Shown: positions 16,828 to 26,055, numbered from the stretch's first letter. The stretch is DNA of 64,000 nt from Zoogloea oleivorans (GCF_008107625.1 NZ_SDKK01000005.1:150222-214221), one strand, 5' to 3'. Notes: generated from the letters alone by a model not told the origin. Translations and numbers: made by a program.

Positions 16828-17672
16828 GGTTGCCTGCCGATGCCCTGCGCAATCTTGAGACGACGTATCTCGTCCCACTCATGGTCGGAGGCTGCTTCGA
16901 TCCCCTTGAAGCTCAAGGGGGCGAGCAACTTGCGGCCCGCATCATCGTTGTCAAGGGAGTTCAGTGCTGAAAACACCCGGCTCAGGATGTCCGGGGTGAT
17001 GCGGGGGTGGGCTGCGAAAGCGTGGGGGGTATAGCTCGGCGTTGTCGTCAGTACGCGCAGTTTCGACGAAACGTCGGGGTCGATCGCCTCCAGGGTGCGC
17101 TTGATGCCCCCGCCCGCTGCGAATACCCCCTGTGCTACGCCGCGATATACGGAGTCGTGGGAATTGACATAACGCGCTTCGATCGGAATTCCCTGCCTGG
17201 AGAATTCGGCCCGGGGCAGGATGCTTGCGGCAAATGCCGCTGGTGCAGGGAAGGCGACGGCCTTGCCCGACAGCTGTTTGATGTCGGAAATGGCGGCATT
17301 TTTGGCGACAACGATGATACCGACCAGGCGCCGGTCTTTTTCCTTGGCGAAGACCTTATATCCGGGTGCCCGACTGAACACCGCATAGTGATAAGGGTTC
17401 ATGTATGCAAGATCGTATTCACCACGCTTGAGCCGTTCTTCAAAAACAGGAATGTCCGGCGCTGTCCGGAACGCCAGACGAACCCCGCTGCGGGAGGCGG
17501 CTTCCTGGAGCAGGGGAATCCAGACCCTCGCGAGTTCCGTCGCCGACTGCTGCGGGACAATTCCTACGGTGATCTCCGGCTGCTCGGCCAGAGGAGACCC
17601 GGAAAAGAACAAGAGAAAGAGGATGGATAGCCAGCGTGTCTGGTGCGTGAGCGCGTTTCGCAAGGTGTCCAT
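16824..17672 (-). CDS. PhnD-like periplasmic phosphonate/phosphite-type binding protein
   Basis: 282 residues with an N-terminal signal peptide ([18 protein letters not shown]). The mature part fits the PhnD/SsuA-like binding family: [44 protein letters not shown] middle segment (read [11 protein letters not shown]) and [14 protein letters not shown]. These proteins bind phosphate, phosphite or phosphonate for ABC import. No permease or ATPase gene is adjacent; instead its stop overlaps the start of a hybrid kinase, so it more likely acts as the periplasmic input of that kinase. The true ligand is unknown. Start 17672 gives a proper signal peptide. Confidence 0.85.
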   Translation of the reverse strand: MDTLRNALTHQTRWLSILFLLFFSGSPLAEQPEITVGIVPQQSATELARVWIPLLQEAASRSGVRLAFRTAPDIPVFEERLKRGEYDLAYMNPYHYAVFSRAPGYKVFAKEKDRRLVGIIVVAKNAAISDIKQLSGKAVAFPAPAAFAASILPRAEFSRQGIPIEARYVNSHDSVYRGVAQGVFAAGGGIKRTLEAIDPDVSSKLRVLTTTPSYTPHAFAAHPRITPDILSRVFSALNSLDNDDAGRKLLAPLSFKGIEAASDHEWDEIRRLKIAQGIGRQP

Positions 17673-17995
17673 GTCTTGTGCCTGATTGGTCCATCGCATG
17701 TCGTCCAGTAATCCCTGCAGGTCCCAGGTCACGTGTGGAGGGCTGTGACTCCCCGCTCTTGGTGGGCGGGCAGGGCTTGCCGGAGGCGAGTGTGTCGGGA
17801 AATCTTACACACTTTAACCTTTGCTTAGGCTTTGTTGCAGCAGTCTTCGGCTCCGCATCGCGTCAGGGAAATCCTGCAGATTTGCCATATGCGTAAATGG
17901 CGCGCTGGCGCATCAGGCGATGCGAGGAAGGCATCAAGTCCGGACCACAAAGCAAAAGGCCAACCCCGGAGGATTGGCCTTTTGCTTGGTATCTT
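17673..17995. other. 323-bp intergenic region between the PhnD-like gene and tRNA-Lys
   Basis: Must contain the promoter of the three-gene signalling operon on minus and holds the terminator hairpin of the tRNA-Lys transcript at 17951-17986. No open frame with a ribosome-binding site, and no riboswitch-like fold that I can recognise. Confidence 0.55.
17951..17986 (-). terminator. Hairpin terminator after the tRNA-Lys genes
   Basis: Perfect 13-bp inverted repeat AGCAAAAGGCCAA / TTGGCCTTTTGCT (17951-17963 with 17974-17986) with a 10-nt loop. Read from minus it is a GC core followed by TTTTG. It starts 10 bp beyond the tRNA-Lys(CTT) 3' end. Confidence 0.75.
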
Positions 17996-18071
17996 TGGTG
18001 GGTTGTGAGTGGCTCGAACACTCGACCTACGGATTAAGAGTCCGCTGCTCTACCAACTGAGCTAACAACCC
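17996..18071 (-). tRNA. tRNA-Lys (anticodon CTT)
   Basis: Minus-strand cloverleaf: acceptor GGGTTGT / ACAACCC, D-arm TAGCTCAGTTGGTAGAGC, anticodon loop CTCTTAA giving CTT, T-arm GTTCGAGCC and encoded CCA. 76 nt. The CTT isoacceptor is dedicated to AAG codons, the preferred Lys codon in this GC-rich genome. Confidence 0.95.
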
Positions 18072-18112
18072 ATTCTTCATTCAGGAGCCGGCTTTTTTAG
18101 CCCCACCATTGC

Positions 18113-18188
18113 TGGTGGGTCGGGCGAGATTCGAACTCGCGACCAACGGATTAAAAGTCCGCTGCTCTACCGACTGAGCTACCGACCC
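18113..18188 (-). tRNA. tRNA-Lys (anticodon TTT)
   Basis: Minus-strand cloverleaf: acceptor GGGTCGG / CCGACCC, anticodon loop CTTTTAA giving TTT, T-arm GTTCGAATC and encoded CCA. 76 nt. It lies 41 bp upstream of tRNA-Lys(CTT) and is probably co-transcribed with it. Confidence 0.96.
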
Positions 18189-18228
18189 CCCGGAAGAGAT
18201 GCGCATTATAGCCCGTCTAAAAAATCCG

Positions 18229-19335
18229 TCAAGCGTTTCTTAGCTGAATTTTTATCGACAGGCTGGCGCCACCGAAAATGGCCAGCACGGTGAGGGCAGA
18301 ACCAAGGGATAGCGTGGACAGGCCGCTGAGCCCCTGGCCGATGGTGCAGCCCAGCGCGGTGACGCCGCCGAAGCCCATCAGTACGGCACCGACGAGGTGG
18401 CGGGCGAGGTCGGGTGCATCGCGGAAGCTTTCGATACGGAAGCTGCGGGTCTGGATGGCGGAGAGGAGTGAGCCGACGATGACCCCGGTGCTGCTGGCGA
18501 TGCCGATGGTGACGATGCGGCTGGTGTCGGACCACAGCATCAGCAGGTCGAGGCTGTAGGCGTAGGGGGCGACGAAGCTGAGGGATTCCATGCGCCCGCT
18601 GTTGGTGGCGAGGAAGGCGGCCTGCAGGGTGTCCGGGTCTTCGGCGAGCCAGGCGAGCTGGCCGCTCAGGTACCAGCCGGCAACGATGCAGCCGCCGATG
18701 GCGAGACTGCCCAGCAGCGCCGCCGGGCGCCACATCTCGCGGCGCGACAGGGCGAAGAGACCGAGGCTGCCGGCGGCAACGCTGCTACAGGCGAGCCAGG
18801 CACTGCGGCTGTCGAGCTGGAAGCGGGCGGCGAGGAGAGTGGGGATGTCCTGCGCCGTGCCGAGCTGAATGGCGATCGGGTCGAGCCAGGCGACGCGCCA
18901 GCTGCCGAAGAGTCCGCGCAGGCTCATGTAGGCCGACAGGCCGAGGAAGGCGAAGACAACCAGCGATTTGAGGTTGCCACTACCCAGTCGCACGAGTGTT
19001 TTGGCACCGCAGCCGGAAGCGAGGGTCATGCCGATGCCGAAGAGGGTGCCGCCGACGATGTGGGACAGCCAGGGCACGCGGGTGCCGGTGTAGATCGTGT
19101 TGTGGACGTCGATCAGGCCGACGACCTGCAGGCCGGTGGTGCCGATGATGGCGACGGCGATGGACAGGGCCCACATGCGCAGGCGGGTCCAGTCTTCCAT
19201 GATGAAGAGGTCGGCAATGGCGCCCATCGTGCAGAAGTTGCTGCGCTGGGCGGCAAAGCCGAAGACGGCACCAATGGCACCGGCCAGCCAGGCGATGGCC
19301 GGCAGGCTGAGGGGAAGGGAGGTGGGGGCGTCCAT
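18229..19335 (-). CDS. YeeE/YedE family sulfur-compound transporter
   Basis: 368-residue polytopic membrane protein, a full-length two-repeat YeeE/YedE protein related to the thiosulfate importer TsuA. Conserved Cys/Gly motifs occur in both halves: AAQRSNFCTMGAIADL and LASGCGAKTLVRLGSGNLKS in the first, GFGGVTALGCTIGQGLSG in the second. The cysteines in these motifs line the substrate path in the family. It probably moves thiosulfate or another reduced sulfur species across the inner membrane. It is downstream of queC on the same strand with a 31-bp gap, so it may be at the end of that transcript. Confidence 0.85.
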   Translation of the reverse strand: MDAPTSLPLSLPAIAWLAGAIGAVFGFAAQRSNFCTMGAIADLFIMEDWTRLRMWALSIAVAIIGTTGLQVVGLIDVHNTIYTGTRVPWLSHIVGGTLFGIGMTLASGCGAKTLVRLGSGNLKSLVVFAFLGLSAYMSLRGLFGSWRVAWLDPIAIQLGTAQDIPTLLAARFQLDSRSAWLACSSVAAGSLGLFALSRREMWRPAALLGSLAIGGCIVAGWYLSGQLAWLAEDPDTLQAAFLATNSGRMESLSFVAPYAYSLDLLMLWSDTSRIVTIGIASSTGVIVGSLLSAIQTRSFRIESFRDAPDLARHLVGAVLMGFGGVTALGCTIGQGLSGLSTLSLGSALTVLAIFGGASLSIKIQLRNA

Positions 19336-19366
19336 CGTCGTTGGAGATGCGCTGGCGCCCGCAGGT

Positions 19367-20050
19367 TCAGCGGTAGGGGGTCGGGTCTGCCACGCCGGCA
19401 GCTTCGAAGCCGGCCCGACGCAGCCGGCAGGCGTCGCACAGGCCGCAGGCCTTGCCGTCGTCGTCGGCCTGGTAGCAGGACACGGTGAGGCTGTAATCGA
19501 CGCCCAGGGCGGTGCCGCGGCGAATGATGTCGGCTTTGGAAAGGTCGATCAGCGGGGCGTGGATGTGCAGTTTGTGGCCTTCGACGCTGGCCTTGGTGGC
19601 CAGGTTGGCCATGGTTTCGAAGGCGTCGATGAAGGCTGGGCGACAGTCGGGATAGCCGGAGTAGTCGACCGCATTGACGCCCACGTAAATGTGCTCGGCG
19701 CCGAGCACTTCGGCCCAGGCCAGGGCAATCGACAGCATGATGGTGTTGCGGGCCGGCACGTAGGTGATCGGGATGCCGCCTTCGAGGCCTTCGATGGGCA
19801 CGGCGAGCGATGCGTCGGTGAGGGCCGAGCCACCGAACTGGCCGAGATCCACATGGGCCACCCGGTGGGCGATGGCGCCGAGGGTGCTGGCCACGCGCTG
19901 GGCTGCGGCCAGCTCGGCAGCGTGGCGCTGACCGTATTCGACGGACAGGGCGTAGACGTCGAAGCCTTCGGCGCGGGCGATGGCGAGGCAGGTGGCGGAG
20001 TCAAGCCCGCCAGAAAGCAGGACGAGGGCGCGGGGGCGTGGAGTGTTCAT
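19367..20050 (-). CDS. queC: 7-cyano-7-deazaguanine synthase QueC
   Basis: 227 residues. QueC converts 7-carboxy-7-deazaguanine to preQ0 using ATP and ammonia in queuosine synthesis. The PP-loop [11 protein letters not shown] lies near the N terminus, and the C-terminal zinc site is [20 protein letters not shown] (four Cys). [17 protein letters not shown] is also typical. Start at 20050 ([15 protein letters not shown]) follows a GGAG ribosome-binding site; the frame is open further upstream into the queE spacer. Last que gene after queE, at the end of the tol-pal run. Confidence 0.95.
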   Translation of the reverse strand: MNTPRPRALVLLSGGLDSATCLAIARAEGFDVYALSVEYGQRHAAELAAAQRVASTLGAIAHRVAHVDLGQFGGSALTDASLAVPIEGLEGGIPITYVPARNTIMLSIALAWAEVLGAEHIYVGVNAVDYSGYPDCRPAFIDAFETMANLATKASVEGHKLHIHAPLIDLSKADIIRRGTALGVDYSLTVSCYQADDDGKACGLCDACRLRRAGFEAAGVADPTPYR

Positions 20051-20102
20051 GGTTTCTCCGGGGAGTTCGGAAATGCGGGCGTCTGGTTGTGGCCGTTCGG
20101 GC

Positions 20103-20762
20103 CTAGCGCCCGGGTTCGTTGCCCCAGATGATCTTGTGGAGTTGCACCTGCATGCGTACCGGCAGGCGGTCACGGAGGATCCACGCGGCCAGGTCGGCAG
20201 GTTTCAACTGACCCTGGACGGGGGCGAGGAGCACCGGGCAGCGCTGGGCGAGACTGTGTTCGGCGATCTGCGCCGTGGCCCAGGTGTAGTCGGCCTCGCT
20301 GGCGAGAACGAGCTTGAGTTCGTCACGCGGCGTGAGGTGCGCAAGGTTCGACAGCAGGTTGCGGGCTTCTTCGCCGGAGCCGGGGGCCTTGAGGTCGACG
20401 ATGCGCGATACACGCGGGTCTACGCCGCCGATATCGATGGCGCCGCTGGTTTCGAGGGACACCGAGTAGCCGGCGTCGCACAGTGCGCTGAGCAGTGGCA
20501 GGCAGGCTTTCTGGGCGAGGGGCTCGCCACCGGTGACGCAGATGGTCTGGCAATCATGGCTGGCGACTTCGGCCAGGATGTCATCGAGCGGGCGGGTGGT
20601 GCCGCCGGTGAAGGCGTACTCGGTGTCGCACCAGGTGCAGCGCAGGGGGCAGCCGGTGAGGCGGACAAACACCGTCGGCAGGCCGGCCCGCGAGGTTTCC
20701 CCTTGCAGCGAATGGAAAATCTCGGTGATGCGGAGGGAGACAGGACGACCGGAAGTGGGCAT
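20103..20762 (-). CDS. queE: 7-carboxy-7-deazaguanine synthase QueE
   Basis: 219-residue radical SAM enzyme that contracts carboxytetrahydropterin to 7-carboxy-7-deazaguanine in the queuosine pathway. The [4Fe-4S] motif is [14 protein letters not shown] (CxxxCxxC). The N terminus [20 protein letters not shown] is the family signature, and VTGGEPLAQ and the glycine-rich LETSGA segments are present. It lies between cpoB and queC on minus with short gaps (53 bp each side), as in many proteobacteria. Confidence 0.95.
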   Translation of the reverse strand: MPTSGRPVSLRITEIFHSLQGETSRAGLPTVFVRLTGCPLRCTWCDTEYAFTGGTTRPLDDILAEVASHDCQTICVTGGEPLAQKACLPLLSALCDAGYSVSLETSGAIDIGGVDPRVSRIVDLKAPGSGEEARNLLSNLAHLTPRDELKLVLASEADYTWATAQIAEHSLAQRCPVLLAPVQGQLKPADLAAWILRDRLPVRMQVQLHKIIWGNEPGR

Positions 20763-20815
20763 GGCGGGAGGGGCAAGGTGCCCAGCCCCGGTCGGTGGAC
20801 GCGGGGCCGGCGGGT

Positions 20816-21547
20816 TTACTTCTTGAGGCGTTGCTTGGCGATTTGCGCCGCGGAACTGCTCGGATACTTGGCCAGCAGCTTTTCCAGGGTCCGGGTGGCG
20901 GCGACGTTGTCGTTCCGGGCTTGCTGGGTGCTTGCCAGGCCGAGCAGGGCGTCGGGCGCCCGGCTGTCATCCGGCCACTGGCTGGCTACCTTGGCGTAGT
21001 GCTCGGCGGCCCCGATGTTGTCCTTCTGCTGGTACAGCGCGCTGGCGGCCCAGAAGTGCGCGTTGGGCTGGAAGCTGCTGTTCGGGTAGTTCTTGATGAA
21101 GCTGTTGAAGCCGGTGGCGGCTTCCTTGTACTTGCCGCCGCGTAACTGCGTGAGGGCCGTTTCGTAGTCGCGGCTCTCGGCGGCCGGGTCGACGGTAGCC
21201 GCCGGCGGCTGTGGCGGCGTATCGCCCGCAGGCGTGGTTTCGAGTTTCCGCAAGCGGTTGTCGAGATCCACGTAAAAGTCCTTCTGCCGCTTGTTGGCGT
21301 TGGCCAGATCGTTGGCGAGGACTTCGTTCTCGCCGCGCAGGCGGGCGATTTCGGTCTTCAACTGTTCGATCTGGTTGGCGAGCTCGAGCTGAGCCCGGGC
21401 GCTTGCTTCGAGCTTGTCGATGCGCGAGGAGAGTTCGTTGCGCATCGCGTTGATGCGTGCCCGGGCTTCCTCGTCGTCAAACAGCCCGGCGTGCGCCTGG
21501 GTGACAAAAAGCCCGGCCAGCAGGACGGGCAGAAGGCGCCGGAGCAT
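20816..21547 (-). CDS. cpoB: Cell division coordinator CpoB (YbgF)
   Basis: 243 residues with a signal peptide (LLPVLLAGLFVTQAHA), an N-terminal coiled coil (about 30-105: LEASARAQLELANQIEQL and following heptads) that trimerises the protein, a Pro-rich linker and three TPR-like repeats in the C-terminal half (YETALTQLRGGKYKEAATGF, HFWAASALYQQKDNIGAAEH). It acts in the periplasm with TolA and PBP1B to link outer-membrane constriction to septal peptidoglycan synthesis. Its ATG shares one base with the pal stop codon, indicating translational coupling. Confidence 0.93.
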   Translation of the reverse strand: MLRRLLPVLLAGLFVTQAHAGLFDDEEARARINAMRNELSSRIDKLEASARAQLELANQIEQLKTEIARLRGENEVLANDLANANKRQKDFYVDLDNRLRKLETTPAGDTPPQPPAATVDPAAESRDYETALTQLRGGKYKEAATGFNSFIKNYPNSSFQPNAHFWAASALYQQKDNIGAAEHYAKVASQWPDDSRAPDALLGLASTQQARNDNVAATRTLEKLLAKYPSSSAAQIAKQRLKK

Positions 21548-22101
21548 CAGAATTCACCCGAATAGAGCATGTCGCCACGACGATTGGCAGACCAGCAGGC
21601 TTCGCTGGCGTCACCGCAGCTGGGCTTTTCTTCGCCGAGGCTGACCGATTCGAGTTGGCCTTCGGTCACGCCGAGCAGGCTGAGGGCCTTCTTGACGGTG
21701 TCGGCACGTTTCTGGCCAAGGGCCAGGTTGTATTCGCGGCTGCCGCGTTCGTCGGTGTTGCCCTGGATGAGCATCTTCATCTTGGGGTTGGCGACGAGGA
21801 ACTTGGCGTGGGCTTCGATCAGCGAACGGTACTGATCCTTGATCACGTAGCTGTCGTAGTCGAACAGCACGCTGCGCTTGGAGAGGATGCTTTTCGGGTC
21901 CTTCAGCGCGGCGAGGCCGGTGCCGCTGGCGGCGTTGGCATCTACGGCCACGACACGGTTGCTGTCGATGCCGGCACTGGATGCACCACTGGAGCGGTCT
22001 TCAACGGCCGCGCCTTGGTCGGCGCCGGTCTTGGGGGCTGAGCTGCAGGCGGCCAGCAGGCCGACGGCAACCAAGGACAGGGCGAGGCGGGTGTACTTCA
22101 T
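21547..22101 (-). CDS. pal: Peptidoglycan-associated lipoprotein Pal
   Basis: 184 residues. Lipoprotein signal with lipobox LLAAC (Cys19 lipidated), a low-complexity linker, then an OmpA-like domain (about 70-180) with VLFDYDSYVIKDQYR and NTDERGSREYNLALGQKRAD, which binds diaminopimelate of peptidoglycan. Pal anchors the outer membrane to the wall and is moved by TolB and TolA. The C terminus is unusual: beside the usual NRRGD it has two Cys in SCGDASEACWSANRR, which could form a disulfide. Confidence 0.95.
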   Translation of the reverse strand: MKYTRLALSLVAVGLLAACSSAPKTGADQGAAVEDRSSGASSAGIDSNRVVAVDANAASGTGLAALKDPKSILSKRSVLFDYDSYVIKDQYRSLIEAHAKFLVANPKMKMLIQGNTDERGSREYNLALGQKRADTVKKALSLLGVTEGQLESVSLGEEKPSCGDASEACWSANRRGDMLYSGEF

Positions 22102-22161
22102 GGTGTGGACTCCGAGAGCGATCGCAGGGGCGGGAAATGGATGTTTTGTCTTTTATAAGCG

Positions 22162-23445
22162 TCAGTTGCGCGGCTGCGGACCCCATGCGGGTTCGCGAAC
22201 GTCGCCTGATTGTACCGACAGACGCTGTTTGACACGACCGTCGGATGACACGGCGGCCAGCACGCCCCGCCCACCTACTTCAGTGGCATAGAGCACCATG
22301 CGGCCGTTGGGGGCGAAACTGGGTGATTCGTCTTTCGACGAGTCGGTGAGGATCTGGGTCTGGCGGGAGGCCAGGTCGAGCATGGTGATCTGGAAGCGGC
22401 CGCCGTTGCGGGACACGTAAACCAGGCTCTTGCCGTCCGGCGAAGGGCGCGGGCTCACGTTGTAGCTGCCTTCGAAGGTTACCCGCTGGGCTTCGCCGCC
22501 GCCGGAGGGTACGCGGTAAATCTGTGGGCTGCCGCCCCGATCGGAGGTGAAGTAGATCATGCCGTCGGCCGACCAGGAGGGTTCGGTGTCGATTCCGGAG
22601 GAGGACGCCAGGCGCTGCACGCCGGAGCCGTCGGCATTGACGCTGTAAAGCTGGGATTGACCATCCTTGGTGAGCACCACCGCCAGGCGGCGGCCATCCG
22701 GTGCCCAGGCGGGGGCGGAGTTGGAGCCCTTGAAGTTGGCCGCCACGTTGCGTTGCCCGGTGGCCAGGGAGTGCACGTACACCACCGGTTTTTTGGCTTC
22801 GAAGGACACGTAGGCGAGGCGCGAGCCGTCCGGCGACCAGGAGGGCGAAATGATCGGCTCCTTCGAGGCCAGCGCGGTCTGGGCGTTGCTGCCGTCGGCG
22901 TCGGCGATCTGCAGCTCGTAGCGGGAGCCGGACTTGAGCACGTAGGCGATCCGGGTGGAGAAAACGCCCGGCTCGCCGGTGAGCTTTTCGTAGATGAAAT
23001 CGGCAATGCGGTGGCCGGTGGTGCGGTACTGGGCTGGCGCCATCACCATCATCTGGCTGCCGAGGCCCGCCTGCTTGGCGGCGTCGATGAGGCGCACCTG
23101 CACCTGATAGCGACCGCTGCCGGAAGGCGATACGGTGCCGACGGCGACGGCGTCGGCACCCTTGCTCTGGATGCGGGCGAAGTCCACGGGGGCATCGGCG
23201 CCGATGGGTGTCGGGCCGAGTTCGACCATTTTGAAGAGACCGCTGCGCTCCAGGTCGGCGCGGACAACGTCGGTGACGGCACGAGGCAGGGTGCTTTCGC
23301 CCTCAAAACTGGCGACCGCCACCGGCATGCGGTTGGCTCCGGCGCCGGTGATCTCGATGGAGAGCTGGGCCTGGGCCAGGGTGGACGCAAGGACCAGCAC
23401 GCCCGGAATGGTGCTGCGCAGGACAGACAGGATGCGTGGATTCAT
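22162..23445 (-). CDS. tolB: Tol-Pal translocation protein TolB
   Basis: 427 residues: signal peptide ending LASTLAQA, an N-terminal domain (about 25-160, with VASFEGESTLPRAVTDVVRADL) and a six-bladed beta-propeller made of repeated SPSWSPDGSRLAYVSFE-like blades. Periplasmic; binds Pal and is contacted by TolA. The start ATG at 23445 is preferred over a TTG two codons upstream. A 20-bp gap separates it from tolA, and 60 bp from pal. Confidence 0.96.
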   Translation of the reverse strand: MNPRILSVLRSTIPGVLVLASTLAQAQLSIEITGAGANRMPVAVASFEGESTLPRAVTDVVRADLERSGLFKMVELGPTPIGADAPVDFARIQSKGADAVAVGTVSPSGSGRYQVQVRLIDAAKQAGLGSQMMVMAPAQYRTTGHRIADFIYEKLTGEPGVFSTRIAYVLKSGSRYELQIADADGSNAQTALASKEPIISPSWSPDGSRLAYVSFEAKKPVVYVHSLATGQRNVAANFKGSNSAPAWAPDGRRLAVVLTKDGQSQLYSVNADGSGVQRLASSSGIDTEPSWSADGMIYFTSDRGGSPQIYRVPSGGGEAQRVTFEGSYNVSPRPSPDGKSLVYVSRNGGRFQITMLDLASRQTQILTDSSKDESPSFAPNGRMVLYATEVGGRGVLAAVSSDGRVKQRLSVQSGDVREPAWGPQPRN

Positions 23446-23465
23446 GGGCAATGGCTCGATAGGGT

Positions 23466-24410
23466 TTAGTCGCGGAGCGGATAGAACTTCAGTTCCAGCG
23501 TACGGTTGAACAGTTCCGGCTTGTCCGGCTTGGGCAGCGGGCTCGATTTCTGGATTGCCCGTTCGATGGCGGCATCCAGTTGGGCGTTGCCGGTGGAGCG
23601 TTTGAGGCGGACTTCGATCACGGAGCCGTCGGGCAACTGGTCTACGTAGAAAATCGCAAAGGGATCATTGCTGACGCCCGGCGGCAGCACGATGTTGCCC
23701 TTCACCTTGGCGCGGATCTTCTCGACGTAGGCCTCGATGGCCTTGTTGCGTGCAGCACTGGCTTTGGCGCCGGCAACCCGCGCAAGTTCCTCCTGGAGTT
23801 GATGGGACTGGGACGCGCTCTCGCTGTCCCGGGCCATCAGTTCGCGCATGCGCTTGTCTTCCAGGGCGCGGCTGTGCTCCGCCTCGGCCTTGGCTGCTTT
23901 ATCTGTCTTGACGGGCTTTTCAACCGGCTTTGACGGCTTTTCGGTCTTGACCGGTTCCGGCTTGGCCTTGGGTTCCGGCTTGTGTTCGGGTTTCGGCTTT
24001 GGCTTGGGTTCCGGTTTAGGTTCCGGCTTGGGCGCTTTGACGACCGGTTTTTCGACCGGTTTGACGATTTCCTTCACCGGTTTGGGCGGTTTTTTTTGGG
24101 GCTCGGGGGCCTTTATGGCGATGTCCGGCTGTTTGCGCGGGGGCGGCTCGGGCTCGGGTTCGTCTTCCGGTTCCGGTGCCGGAGGCTTGGGGCGGGCTGT
24201 GACGGGAGGCGCCGGTGCGGGGGCCGGCGGCGGAGCGAGTTGTGCGGCAGGTGGCGGGGCGCTCACCAGCTCGACTTCGATGGGGTCGGGCAGGCGGTTT
24301 TGCCAGCGCACGCCGAAGAACAGGAACAGGCCGAGCGCAGCGTGAACCAGGGCCGCGAGGACCATGGACCACCACTTGCCGCGCTCGTTGGCGGGCAGCG
24401 CAGGATTCAT
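23466..24410 (-). CDS. tolA: Tol-Pal energy-coupling protein TolA
   Basis: 314 residues. A single N-terminal membrane helix (about 14-36) contains the TolQ/R-contacting SMVLAALVHAALGLFLFFG. A long Pro/Lys/Glu-rich periplasmic rod (50-200) replaces the alanine-rich helix of E. coli, with KPEPKPEPKPKPKPEHKPEP-like repeats. The C-terminal domain (about 220-314) has GVSNDPFAIFYVDQLPDGSV and AIERAIQKSSPLPKP. It transmits proton-motive-force energy to Pal-TolB. The ATG overlaps the tolR stop as ATGA. Confidence 0.93.
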   Translation of the reverse strand: MNPALPANERGKWWSMVLAALVHAALGLFLFFGVRWQNRLPDPIEVELVSAPPPAAQLAPPPAPAPAPPVTARPKPPAPEPEDEPEPEPPPRKQPDIAIKAPEPQKKPPKPVKEIVKPVEKPVVKAPKPEPKPEPKPKPKPEHKPEPKAKPEPVKTEKPSKPVEKPVKTDKAAKAEAEHSRALEDKRMRELMARDSESASQSHQLQEELARVAGAKASAARNKAIEAYVEKIRAKVKGNIVLPPGVSNDPFAIFYVDQLPDGSVIEVRLKRSTGNAQLDAAIERAIQKSSPLPKPDKPELFNRTLELKFYPLRD

Positions 24411-24820
24411 CGGGCAGACTGACCGATCTGCGTCTGCAGGCCGACCTTGTTGACGCCCGCGTTGCGCAGGTCGTTGAGGGTGTTCATGACCTGTTCGTAC
24501 TTGACGCTCTTGTCGGCGGCGATGATGACCGACTGGCCGGGGTTGGCGGATACGGCGGCCTGCACTGCACCGATCAGATCCTTGCGGTTGAGGGGCTTCT
24601 CGGTGGCGTTGCTGGTGGCGCGGAGGGTCAGTTCGCCGTCCGGCTTGACTTGTACGACCATGGCGTCGGTGGGCGGGGCGGGGACTTTATCCACGCTGGG
24701 CAGGTTCACCGAGCCCGACTGGATCATCGGCGCGGTGACCATGAAAATCACGAGCAGAACCAGCATCACGTCGATGTAAGGCACGACGTTGATCTGGTTC
24801 ATCAGGCGGCGTTGGCGCAT
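24407..24820 (-). CDS. tolR: Tol-Pal proton channel subunit TolR
   Basis: 137-residue ExbD/TolR family protein. The single transmembrane helix INVVPYIDVMLVLLVIFMV carries the essential proton-conducting Asp. The periplasmic domain (about 45-137) is of normal length. Forms the motor with TolQ. Located 16 bp after tolQ and overlapping tolA by four bases. Confidence 0.95.
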   Translation of the reverse strand: MRQRRLMNQINVVPYIDVMLVLLVIFMVTAPMIQSGSVNLPSVDKVPAPPTDAMVVQVKPDGELTLRATSNATEKPLNRKDLIGAVQAAVSANPGQSVIIAADKSVKYEQVMNTLNDLRNAGVNKVGLQTQIGQSAR

Positions 24821-24836
24821 TGCGGCGGGACTCCGT

Positions 24837-25511
24837 TCAGCGCAGCTGGCGCTGGAGGATGTTCAGGAATTCTTCGGTGAAGCTCTCGAAGCGGATCGCG
24901 ATGCGGTCGATGTCGTGAGCGAAGCGGTTGTAGGCCACCACCGCCGGAATCGCCGCGAACAGGCCGATGGCCGTGGCCACCAGGGCTTCGGCAATGCCCG
25001 GGGCAACGTGGGCGAGGGTTGCCGAACCCACGTTGGAGAGGCCGCGGAAGGCATTCATGATGCCCCACACGGTGCCGAGCAGGCCGACATAGGGCGATAC
25101 GGAACCGACCGAAGCCAGGAAAGCCAGATGGGCTTCCAGATCGTCCACTTCGCGCTGGTAGGTGGCGCGCATGGCCCGCTTGGCGCCGTCGATGATGGCG
25201 CCGTGGTCGAGGCTCTTGCCGCGCAGCTTGGCGAATTCCCGGTAGCCGGCTTCGAAGATGCGCTCCATGCCGGCGGCCTCGTGACGGCCGGTGGCGGCGC
25301 TCTGGTAAAGGGCGTTGAGATCGCCGCCGCTCCAGAAGTCGCGCTCGAACAGGTCGGTCTTCTTCTGGGCGTCGCGGATCGAGAACCACTTGCGGAAGAT
25401 CCAGTACCAGGACATGAAGGAGACGGTGCCGAGGAGGGCCATGACAAGCTTGACCAGCAGGCTCGCGTTGGCGATCAGGGACAGGATGGAGAGATCTTCT
25501 GTGACGTTCAT
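24837..25511 (-). CDS. tolQ: Tol-Pal motor subunit TolQ
   Basis: 224-residue MotA/TolQ/ExbB family protein with three transmembrane helices. The first is at about 14-36. The second and third lie in LAFLASVGSVSPYVGLLGTV and ALVATAIGLFAAIPAVVAYN, which hold the conserved Thr and Pro residues of the proton pore. Surrounds the TolR dimer in the inner membrane. Its ATG overlaps the ybgC stop as ATGA, so ybgC and tolQ are coupled. Confidence 0.95.
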   Translation of the reverse strand: MNVTEDLSILSLIANASLLVKLVMALLGTVSFMSWYWIFRKWFSIRDAQKKTDLFERDFWSGGDLNALYQSAATGRHEAAGMERIFEAGYREFAKLRGKSLDHGAIIDGAKRAMRATYQREVDDLEAHLAFLASVGSVSPYVGLLGTVWGIMNAFRGLSNVGSATLAHVAPGIAEALVATAIGLFAAIPAVVAYNRFAHDIDRIAIRFESFTEEFLNILQRQLR

Positions 25512-25957
25512 CGGGTTTGAACCAGGGTGGCGAACTGTGCGCGCACAGCGGGGGGAATCGGGGTTGCGCGTTTCGAGACGCGGTTGACGCAGGCGATGGT
25601 GATCAGGGCTTCGAAGAGGGGTTTGTCGTCGCGCCGGATTGTCTGGGCGAAGACCAGGCTGGCATGGCCGAGCTTGTCGATGGTGGTGACGACGTTGAGC
25701 AGGTCGTCGAGAACGGCAGCCTGCAGATAATCGGCCTTCACGGTGCGCACGACAAATACGATATCCTGTTCGAGATACAGGCGGTTCTGCTCGAAACCCA
25801 TCGCCCGCAGCCAGTCGGTGCGGGCGCGTTCACAGAACTTGAGGTAGTTGGCGTAGTAAACGACGCCGCCGGCGTCGGTGTCTTCGTAGTACACCCGGAC
25901 CGGCAGCGAAAAGAAGGCCTCGCCTTCACCCGGAGCGGGATGGTTCGTTGCATGCAT
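25508..25957 (-). CDS. ybgC: Tol-Pal-associated acyl-CoA thioesterase YbgC
   Basis: 149-residue hot-dog-fold thioesterase. The catalytic motif VYYEDTDAGGVVYYANYLKF with its Asp, plus FCERARTDWLRAMGF, is diagnostic of the YbgC subfamily. It hydrolyses acyl-CoA or acyl-ACP thioesters and is almost always first in the tol-pal operon; its link to Tol function is not resolved. First gene of the run ybgC-tolQRAB-pal-cpoB-queE-queC, with the promoter presumably in the 308-bp region shared with divergent dksA. Confidence 0.93.
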   Translation of the reverse strand: MHATNHPAPGEGEAFFSLPVRVYYEDTDAGGVVYYANYLKFCERARTDWLRAMGFEQNRLYLEQDIVFVVRTVKADYLQAAVLDDLLNVVTTIDKLGHASLVFAQTIRRDDKPLFEALITIACVNRVSKRATPIPPAVRAQFATLVQTR

Positions 25958-26055
25958 CGCAACATTTTACAGTACGCGATGCCTTGTTCCGATGTCCGAG
26001 GGGCGATTCAGTGTTTCAGAATGTAGGCTATGCGGCTTCGGACACAGTGGGGCCG

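Noticed and set aside
16824..17672. PhnD-like gene considered part of a phosphonate import operon
   Set aside because: No phnC/phnE-type ATPase or permease adjacent; it is coupled to a sensor kinase.
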